Assembly (NCBI GenBank): GCA_021324675.1 | Contig: JAJPIR010000255.1 | Location: 1-60,061 of the forward strand | Direction: 5' to 3' | From: Actinomycetota bacterium | Lineage (GTDB): Bacteria > Actinomycetota > Actinomycetes > Mycobacteriales > Pseudonocardiaceae | Length of the DNA stretch: 60,061 bases | Shown here: in pieces, positions 25,373-33,538 of the stretch | How the letters are laid out: the number at the start of each line of letters is the position of its first letter | Numbering within the stretch: position 1 is the first letter of the stretch | Made by a program: the position numbers and the translations under genes | Notes under the pieces: generated by a model | What the model saw: only the letters and a program-made list of their open reading frames with translations | The model's database searches: none | Told to the model about the DNA's origin: nothing

Positions 25373-26233
25373 GTGAGCTACCCCACTGACCGACCCGCCA
25401 CCTGGTTCGTCACGGGCACCTCCCGCGGCCTGGGCCTCGAACTGGTCAAACAGCTGCTCTGGCGCGGCGACAACGTCGCCGCGACGACGCGCTCGGCCAG
25501 CCGGCTCATGACCGCCCTCGGCGGGCGGGCCGATTTGTCGCGGCTGCTTGCCCTTACCGTCGACCTGCCAGACGACAGCGCGGTTGACCGCGCGATGCGC
25601 GAGACCACCCGACGCTTCGGATCCCTCGACGTTGTCGTCAACAACGCCGGCTATGGCTTCCTGGGAGCGGTCGAGGAGACGAGCGACAGCGAAGTCCGCG
25701 AGATGCTCGGTGTCCAGGTCATCGGCGTGTGGAACGTGCTGCGCGCGGCACTGCCGATCCTCCGGCGGCAAAAAGGCGGACACATCGTCAACGTATCGTC
25801 GGTGCTCGGGCTGACCGCGATCCCTGGCTGGGGGCTCTACTGCGCCGCCAAATTCGCGATCGAAGGGCTCAGCGAAGCTCTCGCGGCCGAAGTCGCCGAC
25901 TTCGGGGTAAAGGTCACGGTCATCGAGCCCGGCTACTTCCGCACCGATTTCCTCACCCACGACTCGCTCGCGCTGCCAGCACGCACGTCGGAGGGTTACC
26001 CGGCGATCCGAAAGATGGTCGACAACCACCTCGATCTGCAGGGCAACCAGCTCGGCGACCCGGCCAAGGGCGCCAAGGCCGTCATCTCCCGAGTCGTGCA
26101 CGGGAATGGCCCGCTGCGTCAACTGCTCGGGTCCGACGCCTACTCCTACGCCAGCACGAAGGTCGACACCCTGAGAGCCGACATCGAGGCCGGCCGGGAG
26201 ATCGCACACACCACGGACTTCGCGGCCGTCTGA
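25373..26233 (+). CDS. Short-chain dehydrogenase/reductase
   Basis: 286 residues, a classical SDR. TWFVTGTSRGLGLELVKQL gives the NADP-binding TGxxxGxG (about 13-20). NNAGYG (about 87) is the structural motif; Ser at IVNVSSVLG and the YCAAK catalytic Tyr/Lys pair (about 158-162) are present. The PGYFRTDF loop follows. The C-terminal extension to 286 fits the oxidoreductase group often paired with MmyB-type regulators. GTG start with GGATGGAGA upstream. The substrate is unknown. Confidence 0.9.
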   Translation: MSYPTDRPATWFVTGTSRGLGLELVKQLLWRGDNVAATTRSASRLMTALGGRADLSRLLALTVDLPDDSAVDRAMRETTRRFGSLDVVVNNAGYGFLGAVEETSDSEVREMLGVQVIGVWNVLRAALPILRRQKGGHIVNVSSVLGLTAIPGWGLYCAAKFAIEGLSEALAAEVADFGVKVTVIEPGYFRTDFLTHDSLALPARTSEGYPAIRKMVDNHLDLQGNQLGDPAKGAKAVISRVVHGNGPLRQLLGSDAYSYASTKVDTLRADIEAGREIAHTTDFAAV

Positions 26234-26239
26234 GGCCGT

Positions 26240-26345
26240 CCCCACCATCGCAAGATCTGGTTGGTGACGTAGGCCGTCGTGCCGTCGGGGGGCGATCGCG
26301 ATCCCGTTGGGGTCGTCGCCGACGGTGATAGGGCGACCAGAGATC
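26240..26345 (-). pseudogene. Fragment of a YVTN-type beta-propeller protein
   Basis: Reading on the minus strand: RPITVGDDPNGIAIAP, then with one extra C in a run of six the frame shifts, then DGTTAYVTNQI. This is one blade of the 40-residue YVTN repeat family. No further blades are found on either side. Confidence 0.6.
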
Positions 26346-26720
26346 AGTTCTTGGTGTCGTCGCTCAGCGCCGTCAACCCCGTCGCCGACTGGGTCGTCAA
26401 TCCCGACCCCTTGCGCGCCTACGGCGCGGGAACCAACCTTGGGGGGCGTCGACCCGGAGGCCGCGCCGATGCGGAGCCTCGCAAGGGCAGTGGGCGTATC
26501 AGGCTTGTCGCGCGGTTAGCGCGTCGGGCTGGTCGCCGCCGAGCACCCGCTCACGATCAATCTGCGTGGCCGTGAAGCAGCGAAATGGCCGCCCACCCGC
26601 GTTTGGGCGGAAAGCCATACCGCGATCGTACTGGCATGTGCCGACCGGGATCGTCCTTCCAGCCCGACGAGCGTTATACTGAGCAGGCATCATTGGGCTC
26701 TCTTCTCAGAGATTGGTGCA
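26346..26720. other. Gene-free stretch with a possible short transcript start
   Basis: No protein-like frame. TATACT at 26,675-26,680 is a good -10 hexamer although no clear -35 precedes it; a strong hairpin terminator follows 40-80 bases later. Confidence 0.35.
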
Positions 26721-26763
26721 CCGGGCCTCAGTGGATGGTGGTCCACCGAGGCCCGGTTTGTGT
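26721..26763 (+). terminator. Strong hairpin terminator
   Basis: CCGGGCCTC (26,721-26,729) pairs perfectly with GAGGCCCGG (26,748-26,756); inside, GTGGA pairs with TCCAC across a TGGTGG loop with one A/C mismatch between the stems. TTTGTGT follows. No gene ends just upstream on the plus strand, so it may end a short RNA starting near 26,687. Confidence 0.6.
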
Positions 26764-26877
26764 ATTCACGATATTTAGCTTGTACAGATTCTTGATGTAC
26801 ACGCGGGTGATACGTTGACAGGCTACCAACCCTGTACCAGGTGACCATTTCGACGAATGGACCGTACGAGGCACTCC

Positions 26878-27129
26878 TCAACTGCGGGCCCGGGCTATTA
26901 ACTGACGGCCGGGTGACCATTTTCTATGCTTGTTAACCACCGGAGGTGCGTAGCCAGCTTGGGGAAAATACGGATTACGCGGCGCCGCCGCCCGCCCAGC
27001 ACCGGCGGGTACCGCGCCCGTGGTCTGTTTGAGGAGTGGTCCGGACTTTTCTGCGGCTTGCTTGAGGAGCGGTCGGGCCATTTCTGCAGCCTGTCCTACC
27101 AGACCATTGATCTTGTCCACCAGGCCCAT
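26878..27129 (-). CDS. Small helical protein resembling Rv0909/MT0933-type antitoxins
   Basis: 83 residues. The first 35 (MGLVDKINGLVGQAAEMARP, then LLKQAAEKSGPLLKQ) are an amphipathic helix like the N-terminus of the small actinobacterial MT0933-like antitoxin family; the remainder is Ala/Pro-rich and basic. GGGAGAGG lies seven to nine bases before the ATG. No toxin gene is adjacent, so the antitoxin label is weak; it could instead be a small stress protein. Confidence 0.5.
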   Translation of the reverse strand: MGLVDKINGLVGQAAEMARPLLKQAAEKSGPLLKQTTGAVPAGAGRAAAPRNPYFPQAGYAPPVVNKHRKWSPGRQLIARARS

Positions 27130-27493
27130 TGTGTACGCCTCTCCCTTCCCTTCCGATCGAGGAACCTTATCTTGGCATGCGATGGAGTAGCTGGAGTGAT
27201 CGACAGCGTGGTCACCGGCGCCGCTCGATTGGGGGGATACACAGTGTCAGGTATAGCCTTGCGCCAAACGTCACCAACTCGCCAGCCACGACGTCACCCG
27301 CACTGCACGGGGGTGTCGGTTCTGCCGCAGGGTCGGTGAGTGAAGCGAGTGTCCCGTCCCGGTATGACTCACCACGTCCAAGCGCCGTCCCGGAAACCAT
27401 CCCGGAGCGAAGGTACCGCCGGAGGCGCCTGTATTTGATTATTGAGTCTGGGGAGCTGTCCGGCACCTCGGTGAGGAAAAGAGCGACGACGCG
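27130..27493. other. Gene-free stretch upstream of nrtS
   Basis: Overlapping short frames only. No convincing ribosome site or motif other than a likely promoter region for nrtS and for the minus-strand gene ending at 26,878. Confidence 0.4.
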
Positions 27494-27802
27494 ATGGCCG
27501 CCACCCAAGGCAACCACGATCTCTCACCGCCGACTGGGCAACAGCTGGCCAACTGCCTTCGCTGCATCCTCTATTGGCCCCACCTGTCTCGGACCGGGCT
27601 CACCGCGTTGATCGTGGGCACCGTGCTGTTCGCCATCAACCAGCTCGACGTGGTGGTCGCTGGGCATGCCACCACCACGACCTGGATCAAGATCGCCGTC
27701 ACCTACCTCGTGCCGTTCTGCGTGTCCAATATCGGTCTTCTCATCGGCTTCCGCCAGTACCCCAGCCGCGCGCGTGCAGAGCCTGCCGCAGAACGGGACT
27801 AG
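27494..27802 (+). CDS. nrtS: NrtS-type nitrate/nitrite transporter subunit
   Basis: 102 residues. Two membrane helices: TGLTALIVGTVLFAINQLDVVV and IKIAVTYLVPFCVSNIGLLIGF, matching the short NrtS family (INQ.D between helices, TYLVP.CVSN in the second). NrtS proteins are known from cyanobacteria and proteobacteria as small nitrate/nitrite carriers that act as oligomers. No nitrate reductase gene is near. The ribosome site is unclear. Confidence 0.75.
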   Translation: MAATQGNHDLSPPTGQQLANCLRCILYWPHLSRTGLTALIVGTVLFAINQLDVVVAGHATTTTWIKIAVTYLVPFCVSNIGLLIGFRQYPSRARAEPAAERD

Positions 27803-28164
27803 GGTCCCCGAGGAAAGAGAAAGACGAGAAGGGTGGCGTGGGTCGGTGGAAGCCAGCAGGAGCTGCTCGGCCAGCTGCCCAAGTGGTTCGGCGCTGCCGC
27901 CAGTTGAGCGCGCAGTGGGTCAATAGTTTCCCGCGTTCGATGGTCGCCTTTGCCCGACTACGTGGCCACAGTCGGCCAATCATGGCCGTACCGATCCTGC
28001 GACACGGCCGCACCTTCTCATCGCGAACAGCTTGGGAACCGCGGCAGGGAGCCCAGCTCTGCGCAACGAATCCTCGGCCCACCCGTCCGATCCAACGGCA
28101 CCAGGGGGCGAGGCACCGACAGCGCCCCGATCAGCCGTCCGGCTACCGGCATCGAGAACTTTGC
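27803..28164. other. Gene-free stretch before the metal transporter operon
   Basis: Frames on both strands run through this stretch but none has a protein-like pattern. Confidence 0.4.
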
Positions 28165-28177
28165 AATGATGTTCATT
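28165..28177. promoter_or_regulatory. AATGA-TGT-TCATT palindrome, Zur-like operator candidate
   Basis: A perfect 5-bp inverted repeat with a 3-bp spacer, 68 bases before the start of the ABC transporter operon, in an AT-rich patch (TTTGCAATGATGTTCATTAC). Zur boxes of actinobacteria are AT-rich palindromes with ATGA/TCAT cores, so zinc control is plausible. A Mn-responsive regulator is an alternative. Confidence 0.5.
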
Positions 28178-28244
28178 ACCAGGTAGCGTACTCCTCGATA
28201 CCCGATCGGGTGCAATGTCTACTTCTTTCGTGGAGGACACCCCG

Positions 28245-29288
28245 ATGCGTGCCCAAAACGCCCCCCGGAACAAGCGCGATCGGGGTTGCCGTCTCGCCTC
28301 CGTTACCCAGCCCGCTAACGGAGCGTCACACAAGCAGGGAATGGGCTCAGCCCGGAGGCGTCGCCTGGGGTTTATCTCGGTTGCCGTCTTGGCGGTGGCC
28401 CTGGGCGTGACCGGGTGCGCCACCACCTCGCCCGCGCCGTCGGGCGGGTCCTCCGGGCCGGGTGGTGGCACGGTGATCACGGCGGCGGCCAGCATCAATG
28501 CGTGGGGTTCCCTCCTGAGTCAACTCGGTGGCACGCATGTCCAAACCAGCTCGGTCATCACCAACCCGGATACCGATCCCCATGACTATGAGCCCACTCC
28601 CGCCGATGGCCGGACTATTGCCACCTCGGCGCTGTTTGTGGAAAACGGTGTCGGCTACGACCCGTGGGCGGCCAAGGCGCTCGCGGCGAACCCGAACCCC
28701 CGGCGCGTCGTGATCGATGTCGGTCAGGTGGTCGGGGTGGCGGAGGGGGGCAATCCGCACCGGTGGTATTCCCCCAGTGATGTGCAGAAAGTTGCCGATG
28801 CGATCACGGCTGGTCTGAAAAGGGCCGACCCGGGTGATGGCACCTACTTCGATGCCCAGCGGCAACGCTTCGAAAACACTGGCCTGGCGACGTACCACCA
28901 ATTGATCAATGACATCAAGGCGAAGTATGCCGGCACCCCGGTGGGGGCCAGCGAGAGCATTTTCGCCCCGATGGCCCAGGCGCTGGGCCTGAACCTGATC
29001 ACCCCACCGAGCTTTCTCAAGGCGATCAGCGAGGGCACCGACCCCTCGGCGGCGGACAAGGCCACCGTCGACGCGCAGATCACCGGCAAGCAGATCAAGG
29101 TGTATGTGTTCAACAGCCAAAACTCCACTCCGGATGTGGCCCGCCAGGTCGAGGAGGCCAAAAAAGCCGGGATTCCGGTGTCCACGGTGACCGAGACGCT
29201 GTCGCCGGCCGGGGCCAGTTTCCAGGACTGGCAGTCCAGCCAGTTGCAAGCCCTGCAGGCGGCGCTGGCCCAGGCGCAGGGCTCATGA
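28245..29288 (+). CDS. Zinc/manganese ABC transporter, substrate-binding lipoprotein
   Basis: 347 residues from ATG 28245 (GGAGG upstream). A long basic N-region leads to a hydrophobic signal ending VALGVTGC, a lipobox with Cys as the lipid-anchored residue. The cluster A-I metal-binding fold follows: ITAAASINAWGSLLSQLGG, DPHDYEPTPAD with the first His ligand, NPHRWYSPSDVQ with a second His, and KVYVFNSQNSTPD near the end. The missing His-rich loop of typical ZnuA makes Zn or Mn equally possible. The stop overlaps the next gene by 4 bases. Confidence 0.88.
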   Translation: MRAQNAPRNKRDRGCRLASVTQPANGASHKQGMGSARRRRLGFISVAVLAVALGVTGCATTSPAPSGGSSGPGGGTVITAAASINAWGSLLSQLGGTHVQTSSVITNPDTDPHDYEPTPADGRTIATSALFVENGVGYDPWAAKALAANPNPRRVVIDVGQVVGVAEGGNPHRWYSPSDVQKVADAITAGLKRADPGDGTYFDAQRQRFENTGLATYHQLINDIKAKYAGTPVGASESIFAPMAQALGLNLITPPSFLKAISEGTDPSAADKATVDAQITGKQIKVYVFNSQNSTPDVARQVEEAKKAGIPVSTVTETLSPAGASFQDWQSSQLQALQAALAQAQGS

Positions 29289-30235
29289 ACCGCCGCGGCA
29301 GCGACGTTGCCACCGGCACCGCACCCGGCCCAGACCTTGCCGGCGTGATCCACACAGCTGCTGGCGACTCAGTTGCCCAACCGTCCCATGGTGAAGGCAT
29401 GGGCCCAGACCGGGAGGTGGTCTGGCTGTCAGGGGCCGCCGCGCGGTTGGGCGGGCAGACCATCTGGTCTGACGTGAGCTTGACCGTGCGCCCCGGACAG
29501 TTCGTCGCCATCCTGGGCCCCAACGGAGTAGGCAAATCCACGCTGCTCAAAGCGATCCTCGGGCTGGTCCCGATCACTGCGGGCCAAGCCCGCGTCCTCG
29601 GCGCCAAACCCAAGGTGCGCAATGCCGCGATCGGTTATCTGCCGCAGCGGCGCGCGTTCGACCCCGGTGTCCGCATCCGCGGCGTCGACATCATCCGGCT
29701 GGGTTGGGACGGCGACCGATGGGGCGTCCCGCTGCCCACCTTGCCCTGGGCACACCGCTCCCGTGCCGCACGCCAGCGGGTGCGCGAAGTGATCGCCCTG
29801 GTCGGCGCGCAGTCCTATGCCCACCGTCCGGTTGGGCAGTGTTCCGGCGGGGAACAGCAGCGCCTACTGATCGCCCAGGCCTTGGTCCGCCGCCCCGAGC
29901 TGTTGCTGCTCGATGAGCCGCTCGACAGCCTCGATGTGACCAGCCAAGCCTCGGTCAGTGCCCTCATTCAGTCGGTCTGCCGCTGCGAAGGGGTCGCGGT
30001 GATGCTGGTGGCCCATGACATCAACCCGATCCTGCCCTATCTGGATCAGGTCATCTTTCTCGCCGGGCATGGGGCAGTGATGGGCCCACCCGAGCAGATC
30101 ATCACCGCAGAAACTTTGACCATGCTCTACGGCACCCCCATCGACGTGCTGCGCGACCATGCCGGGCGGCTGGTTGTCGTCGGCCATCAAGACCTACCCT
30201 TCCAGCAGCTGCCCCGGCCACGACACGAGCCATGA
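29285..30235 (+). CDS. Zinc/manganese ABC transporter, ATP-binding subunit
   Basis: 316 residues. Walker A GPNGVGKST (about 79-87), Q-loop in YLPQRRAFDPGVR, signature CSGGEQQRLLIAQAL, Walker B LLLLDEPLDSLD, and switch His in MLVAHD. About 50 extra N-terminal residues (Gly/Pro/Ala-rich) precede the domain; a GTG or ATG nearer 29,400 could be the true start, but the ATG at 29285 overlaps the upstream stop, the usual operon arrangement. It powers metal import with the two permeases downstream. Confidence 0.9.
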   Translation: MNRRGSDVATGTAPGPDLAGVIHTAAGDSVAQPSHGEGMGPDREVVWLSGAAARLGGQTIWSDVSLTVRPGQFVAILGPNGVGKSTLLKAILGLVPITAGQARVLGAKPKVRNAAIGYLPQRRAFDPGVRIRGVDIIRLGWDGDRWGVPLPTLPWAHRSRAARQRVREVIALVGAQSYAHRPVGQCSGGEQQRLLIAQALVRRPELLLLDEPLDSLDVTSQASVSALIQSVCRCEGVAVMLVAHDINPILPYLDQVIFLAGHGAVMGPPEQIITAETLTMLYGTPIDVLRDHAGRLVVVGHQDLPFQQLPRPRHEP

Positions 30236-31161
30236 CAGCCGGGCTGAACTGGAACCTCGTCGACGTCATCCGGCAACTGCTGAGTTTCCATTTCATGGTC
30301 AACGCGCTACGCGCCGGAACGATCGTCGCCGTCGTAGCTGGGGCGATTGGCTACCTGATGGTGCTGCGCCGGCAAAGCTTCGCCGGCCACACCCTGGCCG
30401 TCATCGGGTTCCCTGGCGCCGCCGGGGCCACCTGGCTCGGGCTTGATGCCGCCTTTGGATACTTCGGTTTCTGCGTGGCCGGCGCGCTGATCATCTCAGC
30501 CTTACCCGGCGTGGACCGGCGCAACGCAGGGCTGGGCGGGTTCAGCGAGGAATCCGCCGCCATTGGCACCGTCCAAGCCTTCGCGCTGGCCTGCGGATTT
30601 TTGTTCGTCGGTCTCTACCATGGCTTTCTCAACGGTCTGAACAACCTGCTGTTCGGGACCATCATCGGCATCACCGACCAGCAGGTGCTCGTATTACTGA
30701 TTGCCGGTACCGGCTGTCTGGTCGCGCTGGTGGCCCTGGGCCGCCCGTTGCTGTTTTCCACCATCGACCCCGACGTCGCTCGCGCGAGAGGCGTCCCCAC
30801 CCGGCTGGTCAGCACCGCGTTCCTCGTGCTTCTTGGCATCGCGGCGGGTGGCACCAGCCAGATCACCGGCAGCCTTCTTGTCTTCGCCCTGCTGGTCGCT
30901 CCCGCCGCGGCCGCCACCCGGCTCACCGCGCAGCCTGCCGTCGGACTCGCCCTGTCCATCGCACTCGCCGTGCTGATCACCTGGATGGGGGAGACATTCG
31001 CGTTCTTCTCGCCCTATCCCATCGGATTTTGGGTGACCACCCTGGGCTTTGCCATCTTCCTGCTCGCCACGGCCTACCGCGGCATCACCGACCGGGCCGG
31101 CCGGCATCCGACCATCCCCTCCCCGCCACAACGAGCCCTGTCCGAAAGCACTACCCGATGA
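30232..31161 (+). CDS. Zinc/manganese ABC transporter, permease 1
   Basis: 309 residues, eight or nine membrane helices of the ABC-3 family. VVAGAIGYLMVLRRQSFAGH is the conserved cytoplasmic turn near the N-terminus (R.QSFAGHTL); LFSTIDPDVARARGVP and ITGSLLVFALLVAPAAAATR are the coupling and Pro-containing segments. The ATG overlaps the ATPase stop by 4 bases. The C-terminus is hydrophilic (about 25 residues). Confidence 0.9.
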   Translation: MTAGLNWNLVDVIRQLLSFHFMVNALRAGTIVAVVAGAIGYLMVLRRQSFAGHTLAVIGFPGAAGATWLGLDAAFGYFGFCVAGALIISALPGVDRRNAGLGGFSEESAAIGTVQAFALACGFLFVGLYHGFLNGLNNLLFGTIIGITDQQVLVLLIAGTGCLVALVALGRPLLFSTIDPDVARARGVPTRLVSTAFLVLLGIAAGGTSQITGSLLVFALLVAPAAAATRLTAQPAVGLALSIALAVLITWMGETFAFFSPYPIGFWVTTLGFAIFLLATAYRGITDRAGRHPTIPSPPQRALSESTTR

Positions 31162-31204
31162 CTCGGCAACCTGCGGTCACAGCCGGACCCAAGGCGGTCA
31201 CCAG

Positions 31205-32092
31205 ATGCTGACCATGTTGTCGCTGCCCTTCATTCACCGCGCACTACTCGCGGGCACCGCCATCGCGCTGCTGTCTGGACTGGCCGGCTATTTCGTAGTC
31301 CTGCGCGGGCAGGTCTTCGCCGGCGACATGCTGTCCCACGTCGCCTACGCCGGAGCACTCGCCGCACTCGCCGCCGGCCTCGACCCCCGGATAGGCCTGT
31401 TCGCCAGCACCATCACCGTGGCAGTCGGGATCGCGTTGCTCGCCGGCAAAGCGACCGCCGACGACGTGATCATCGGCAACGCGATGGCCTGGATCCTGGG
31501 CCTAGGGGTGTTCTTCCTCGCCTTCTACACCACCCACCGCGCCACCGGGAACTCCACGGCCAACGTCACCGTGCTGTTCGGCTCCATCTTCGGCCTGTCC
31601 GCTCACGACGCCGCACTGGCCGCGGGCATCGCCACCGGGCTCATCATCGTCCTTCTGCTCATCGCCCGCCCCCTGCTGTTTGCCAGCCTCGACCCCGCCA
31701 TCGCCGCCGCGCGAGGCGTCCCCGTTCGATTGCTCGGATTACTGTTTCTGGCCATCGTCGGAGCCACCGCCGGTGAGGCCAGCCAAGCCGTCGGCGCGCT
31801 GATACTCACCGGACAACTCGCCGCGCCCGCCGCCGCCGCGTACCACCTCACCACGCGTCCCTGGGCCGCCCTGCCTCTCGCCGGAGCGCTCGCCGTGGCC
31901 GCAATGTGGCTAGGCATCACCCTGGCCTACACCATCCCCGTCTTGCCCCCCACCTTCACCATCATGACCGTCACCGCCACCGAATACGCGCTGGCCGCCC
32001 TTACCGCACGCCTACGCCGCCGCCGACAAGACCGACCCACCCGCAGCCGCACCACCGCCAGCAGGACACAACAGACATACCCCACCCCGTAA
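31205..32092 (+). CDS. Zinc/manganese ABC transporter, permease 2
   Basis: 295 residues. The same family as permease 1: LSGLAGYFVVLRGQVFAGDMLSH at the N-terminus, LLFASLDPAIAAARGVPVR in the middle, LILTGQLAAPAAAAYHL near the end. AAGGCGG precedes the ATG. The two permeases differ strongly, so they probably form a heterodimer; many relatives use one permease twice. The tail (about 35 residues) is Arg/Thr-rich and cytoplasmic. Confidence 0.88.
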   Translation: MLTMLSLPFIHRALLAGTAIALLSGLAGYFVVLRGQVFAGDMLSHVAYAGALAALAAGLDPRIGLFASTITVAVGIALLAGKATADDVIIGNAMAWILGLGVFFLAFYTTHRATGNSTANVTVLFGSIFGLSAHDAALAAGIATGLIIVLLLIARPLLFASLDPAIAAARGVPVRLLGLLFLAIVGATAGEASQAVGALILTGQLAAPAAAAYHLTTRPWAALPLAGALAVAAMWLGITLAYTIPVLPPTFTIMTVTATEYALAALTARLRRRRQDRPTRSRTTASRTQQTYPTP

Positions 32093-32288
32093 GCATCGAC
32101 TGCCACTCAGCGACCAACTTTGCCCCTCGGCGCCGGCTTGGTGCGCGACGCGAGCCGGCGGTGACGATACTGCCGTGACTGGCGCGGCGAGCGTTGCGAT
32201 GCAACCGTTAGCGTGGCAACTGCCGTCGGCACTGTCGATTCCTGTCGGCCCAGGCCAACGAGGTAAGACGCTGCGCAACCGGGCGATC

Positions 32289-32588
32289 ATGCTGCAGGAT
32301 ACGGAGATGCTTGAGCCTCATGCCGATGGAGTGGTTGTGAGCGTGCGTGTAGTGCCCGGCGCGCGTGCGACGGAAATAGCCCTTGCCAGTGCAGGGATGT
32401 TGCGGATCAGGGTTGCTGCTCCAGCGGTGGAGGGAAAGGCAAACGAAGCCCTTCTCGCCTTTCTCGCTAATCAACTTGGCGTACGGACGCGTGATCTCGC
32501 GTTGCTCAGTGGTGAGCGGAGCCGAATGAAACGTGTGCTGGTCCGTGGCCGGGAGGCTGACGAGGTCGCGACGGCGCTCGGCATGTGA
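32289..32588 (+). CDS. DUF167 (YggU-type) small protein
   Basis: About 99 residues. VVVSVRVVPGARATEIALAS, then LRIRVAAPAVEGKANEALLAF, LANQLGV, and LLSGERSRMKRVLVRG are the four conserved DUF167 segments. The family is widespread and of unclear function, with a fold seen near RNA- or membrane-linked loci. ATG 32289 is chosen; ATG 32307 is possible and has GGATACGGAG before it. Intact. Confidence 0.85.
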   Translation: MLQDTEMLEPHADGVVVSVRVVPGARATEIALASAGMLRIRVAAPAVEGKANEALLAFLANQLGVRTRDLALLSGERSRMKRVLVRGREADEVATALGM

Positions 32589-32787
32589 TGCAATCACACT
32601 TGTTGGATTCGGCGCACCGCGACCTTGTGACGCTATGACGGATCGCTCCTGATTCCGAGTCGACGCCCTTTCCTCAATACAACATAAGGTCAATCGTGTT
32701 TCACCTCGTGCTCTCCGCGCAGATTGGCGGCAAACCAGCACGCACGCCATGTCACGTAGGGTGCGCCGCCGTGCGGGCATTGGTCGA

Positions 32788-33111
32788 TCACGGGGCGGTG
32801 GTGAGGAAGAGGATGACCAGCGCGCCGAGCAGGTAGATGGAGGTGGTCATCGCCGCCATCAGGACAGGTGCAGGTCGTACCCGCTCGGGCGGAGTCCGGC
32901 TGAGTTGGTGATGCCGTAGGCCGGCCAGGATGGCGCCCGTGATGCCTAAGCCGAGCGCTGCGACCGCGGGCAGCCATTGCTCGTAGCCGGTGATGAGGCT
33001 GGTGCGCCAGAGCAGCAGGGCGCCGTTGGCCAACACGCCCAGGACGGTGCGGTCCCAGGCCATGATGGTGCGTTCGGCCTGGAGACCCGGCCGGTCAGTG
33101 AGCCTGCTCAC
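32788..33111 (-). CDS. DUF202 small membrane protein
   Basis: 107 residues. The first helix is preceded by the family signature (LQAERTIMAWDRTVLGVLANGALL); then two helices near 45-62 and 84-104. The last start codon base overlaps the upstream DUF202 gene's stop (ATGA). Pairs of DUF202 genes of different length are common and may form a hetero-oligomer. Function unknown. Confidence 0.85.
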   Translation of the reverse strand: MSRLTDRPGLQAERTIMAWDRTVLGVLANGALLLWRTSLITGYEQWLPAVAALGLGITGAILAGLRHHQLSRTPPERVRPAPVLMAAMTTSIYLLGALVILFLTTAP

Positions 33112-33464
33112 CGGGTGATCAGCAGCAGCACGATGACGGCGACCGCCAGCACGCTGAGACCCACGGTGAGCAGCAGCGGCATCTTGGTCGGCGGCAGGTC
33201 TTCATCTCGGCGCATTGCCTGTTGGGCGGCCTGCCAGCGTCGATAGCTGGCAGTGGCTACGACGACACCGAGTGCCACCAGAATTGACCCAAGGGCATGG
33301 CGAGTGCCAGGCAGGCGAAACGCTGGCACGAGTTGAACCACCGCCACGCCGCTGGCGATCAGTGCGAGCGCGGTGCGATTCCAGGCGAGGAAGGTGCGCT
33401 CGTTGGCCAGGGTGAAGCGATAGTCGGGTTCCCGGTCGACGCCGGTGTCGATGTCTGTGTTCAC
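33108..33464 (-). CDS. DUF202 (YidH-type) membrane protein
   Basis: 118 residues from GTG 33464. RFTLANERTFLAWNRTALALIASGVAVVQ is the classical YidH signature leading into the first helix; two more helices follow (HALGSILVALGVVVATASY and PLLLTVGLSVLAVAVIVLLL). First gene of a two-gene unit with the shorter DUF202 protein. An ATG further upstream would extend it by 14 residues. Confidence 0.85.
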   Translation of the reverse strand: MNTDIDTGVDREPDYRFTLANERTFLAWNRTALALIASGVAVVQLVPAFRLPGTRHALGSILVALGVVVATASYRRWQAAQQAMRRDEDLPPTKMPLLLTVGLSVLAVAVIVLLLITR

Positions 33465-33538
33465 TAAATGTTGAGACCTTCGGTCGCGGGTGGCTATCGC
33501 GCACACCTAGCCTGCGGTTGGGGGAGAAAATACGTGGG

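Noticed and set aside
27574-28410. 278-codon plus-strand frame across nrtS and the gap after it
   Set aside because: Arg/Pro-rich overlap of the real nrtS gene without any domain pattern.
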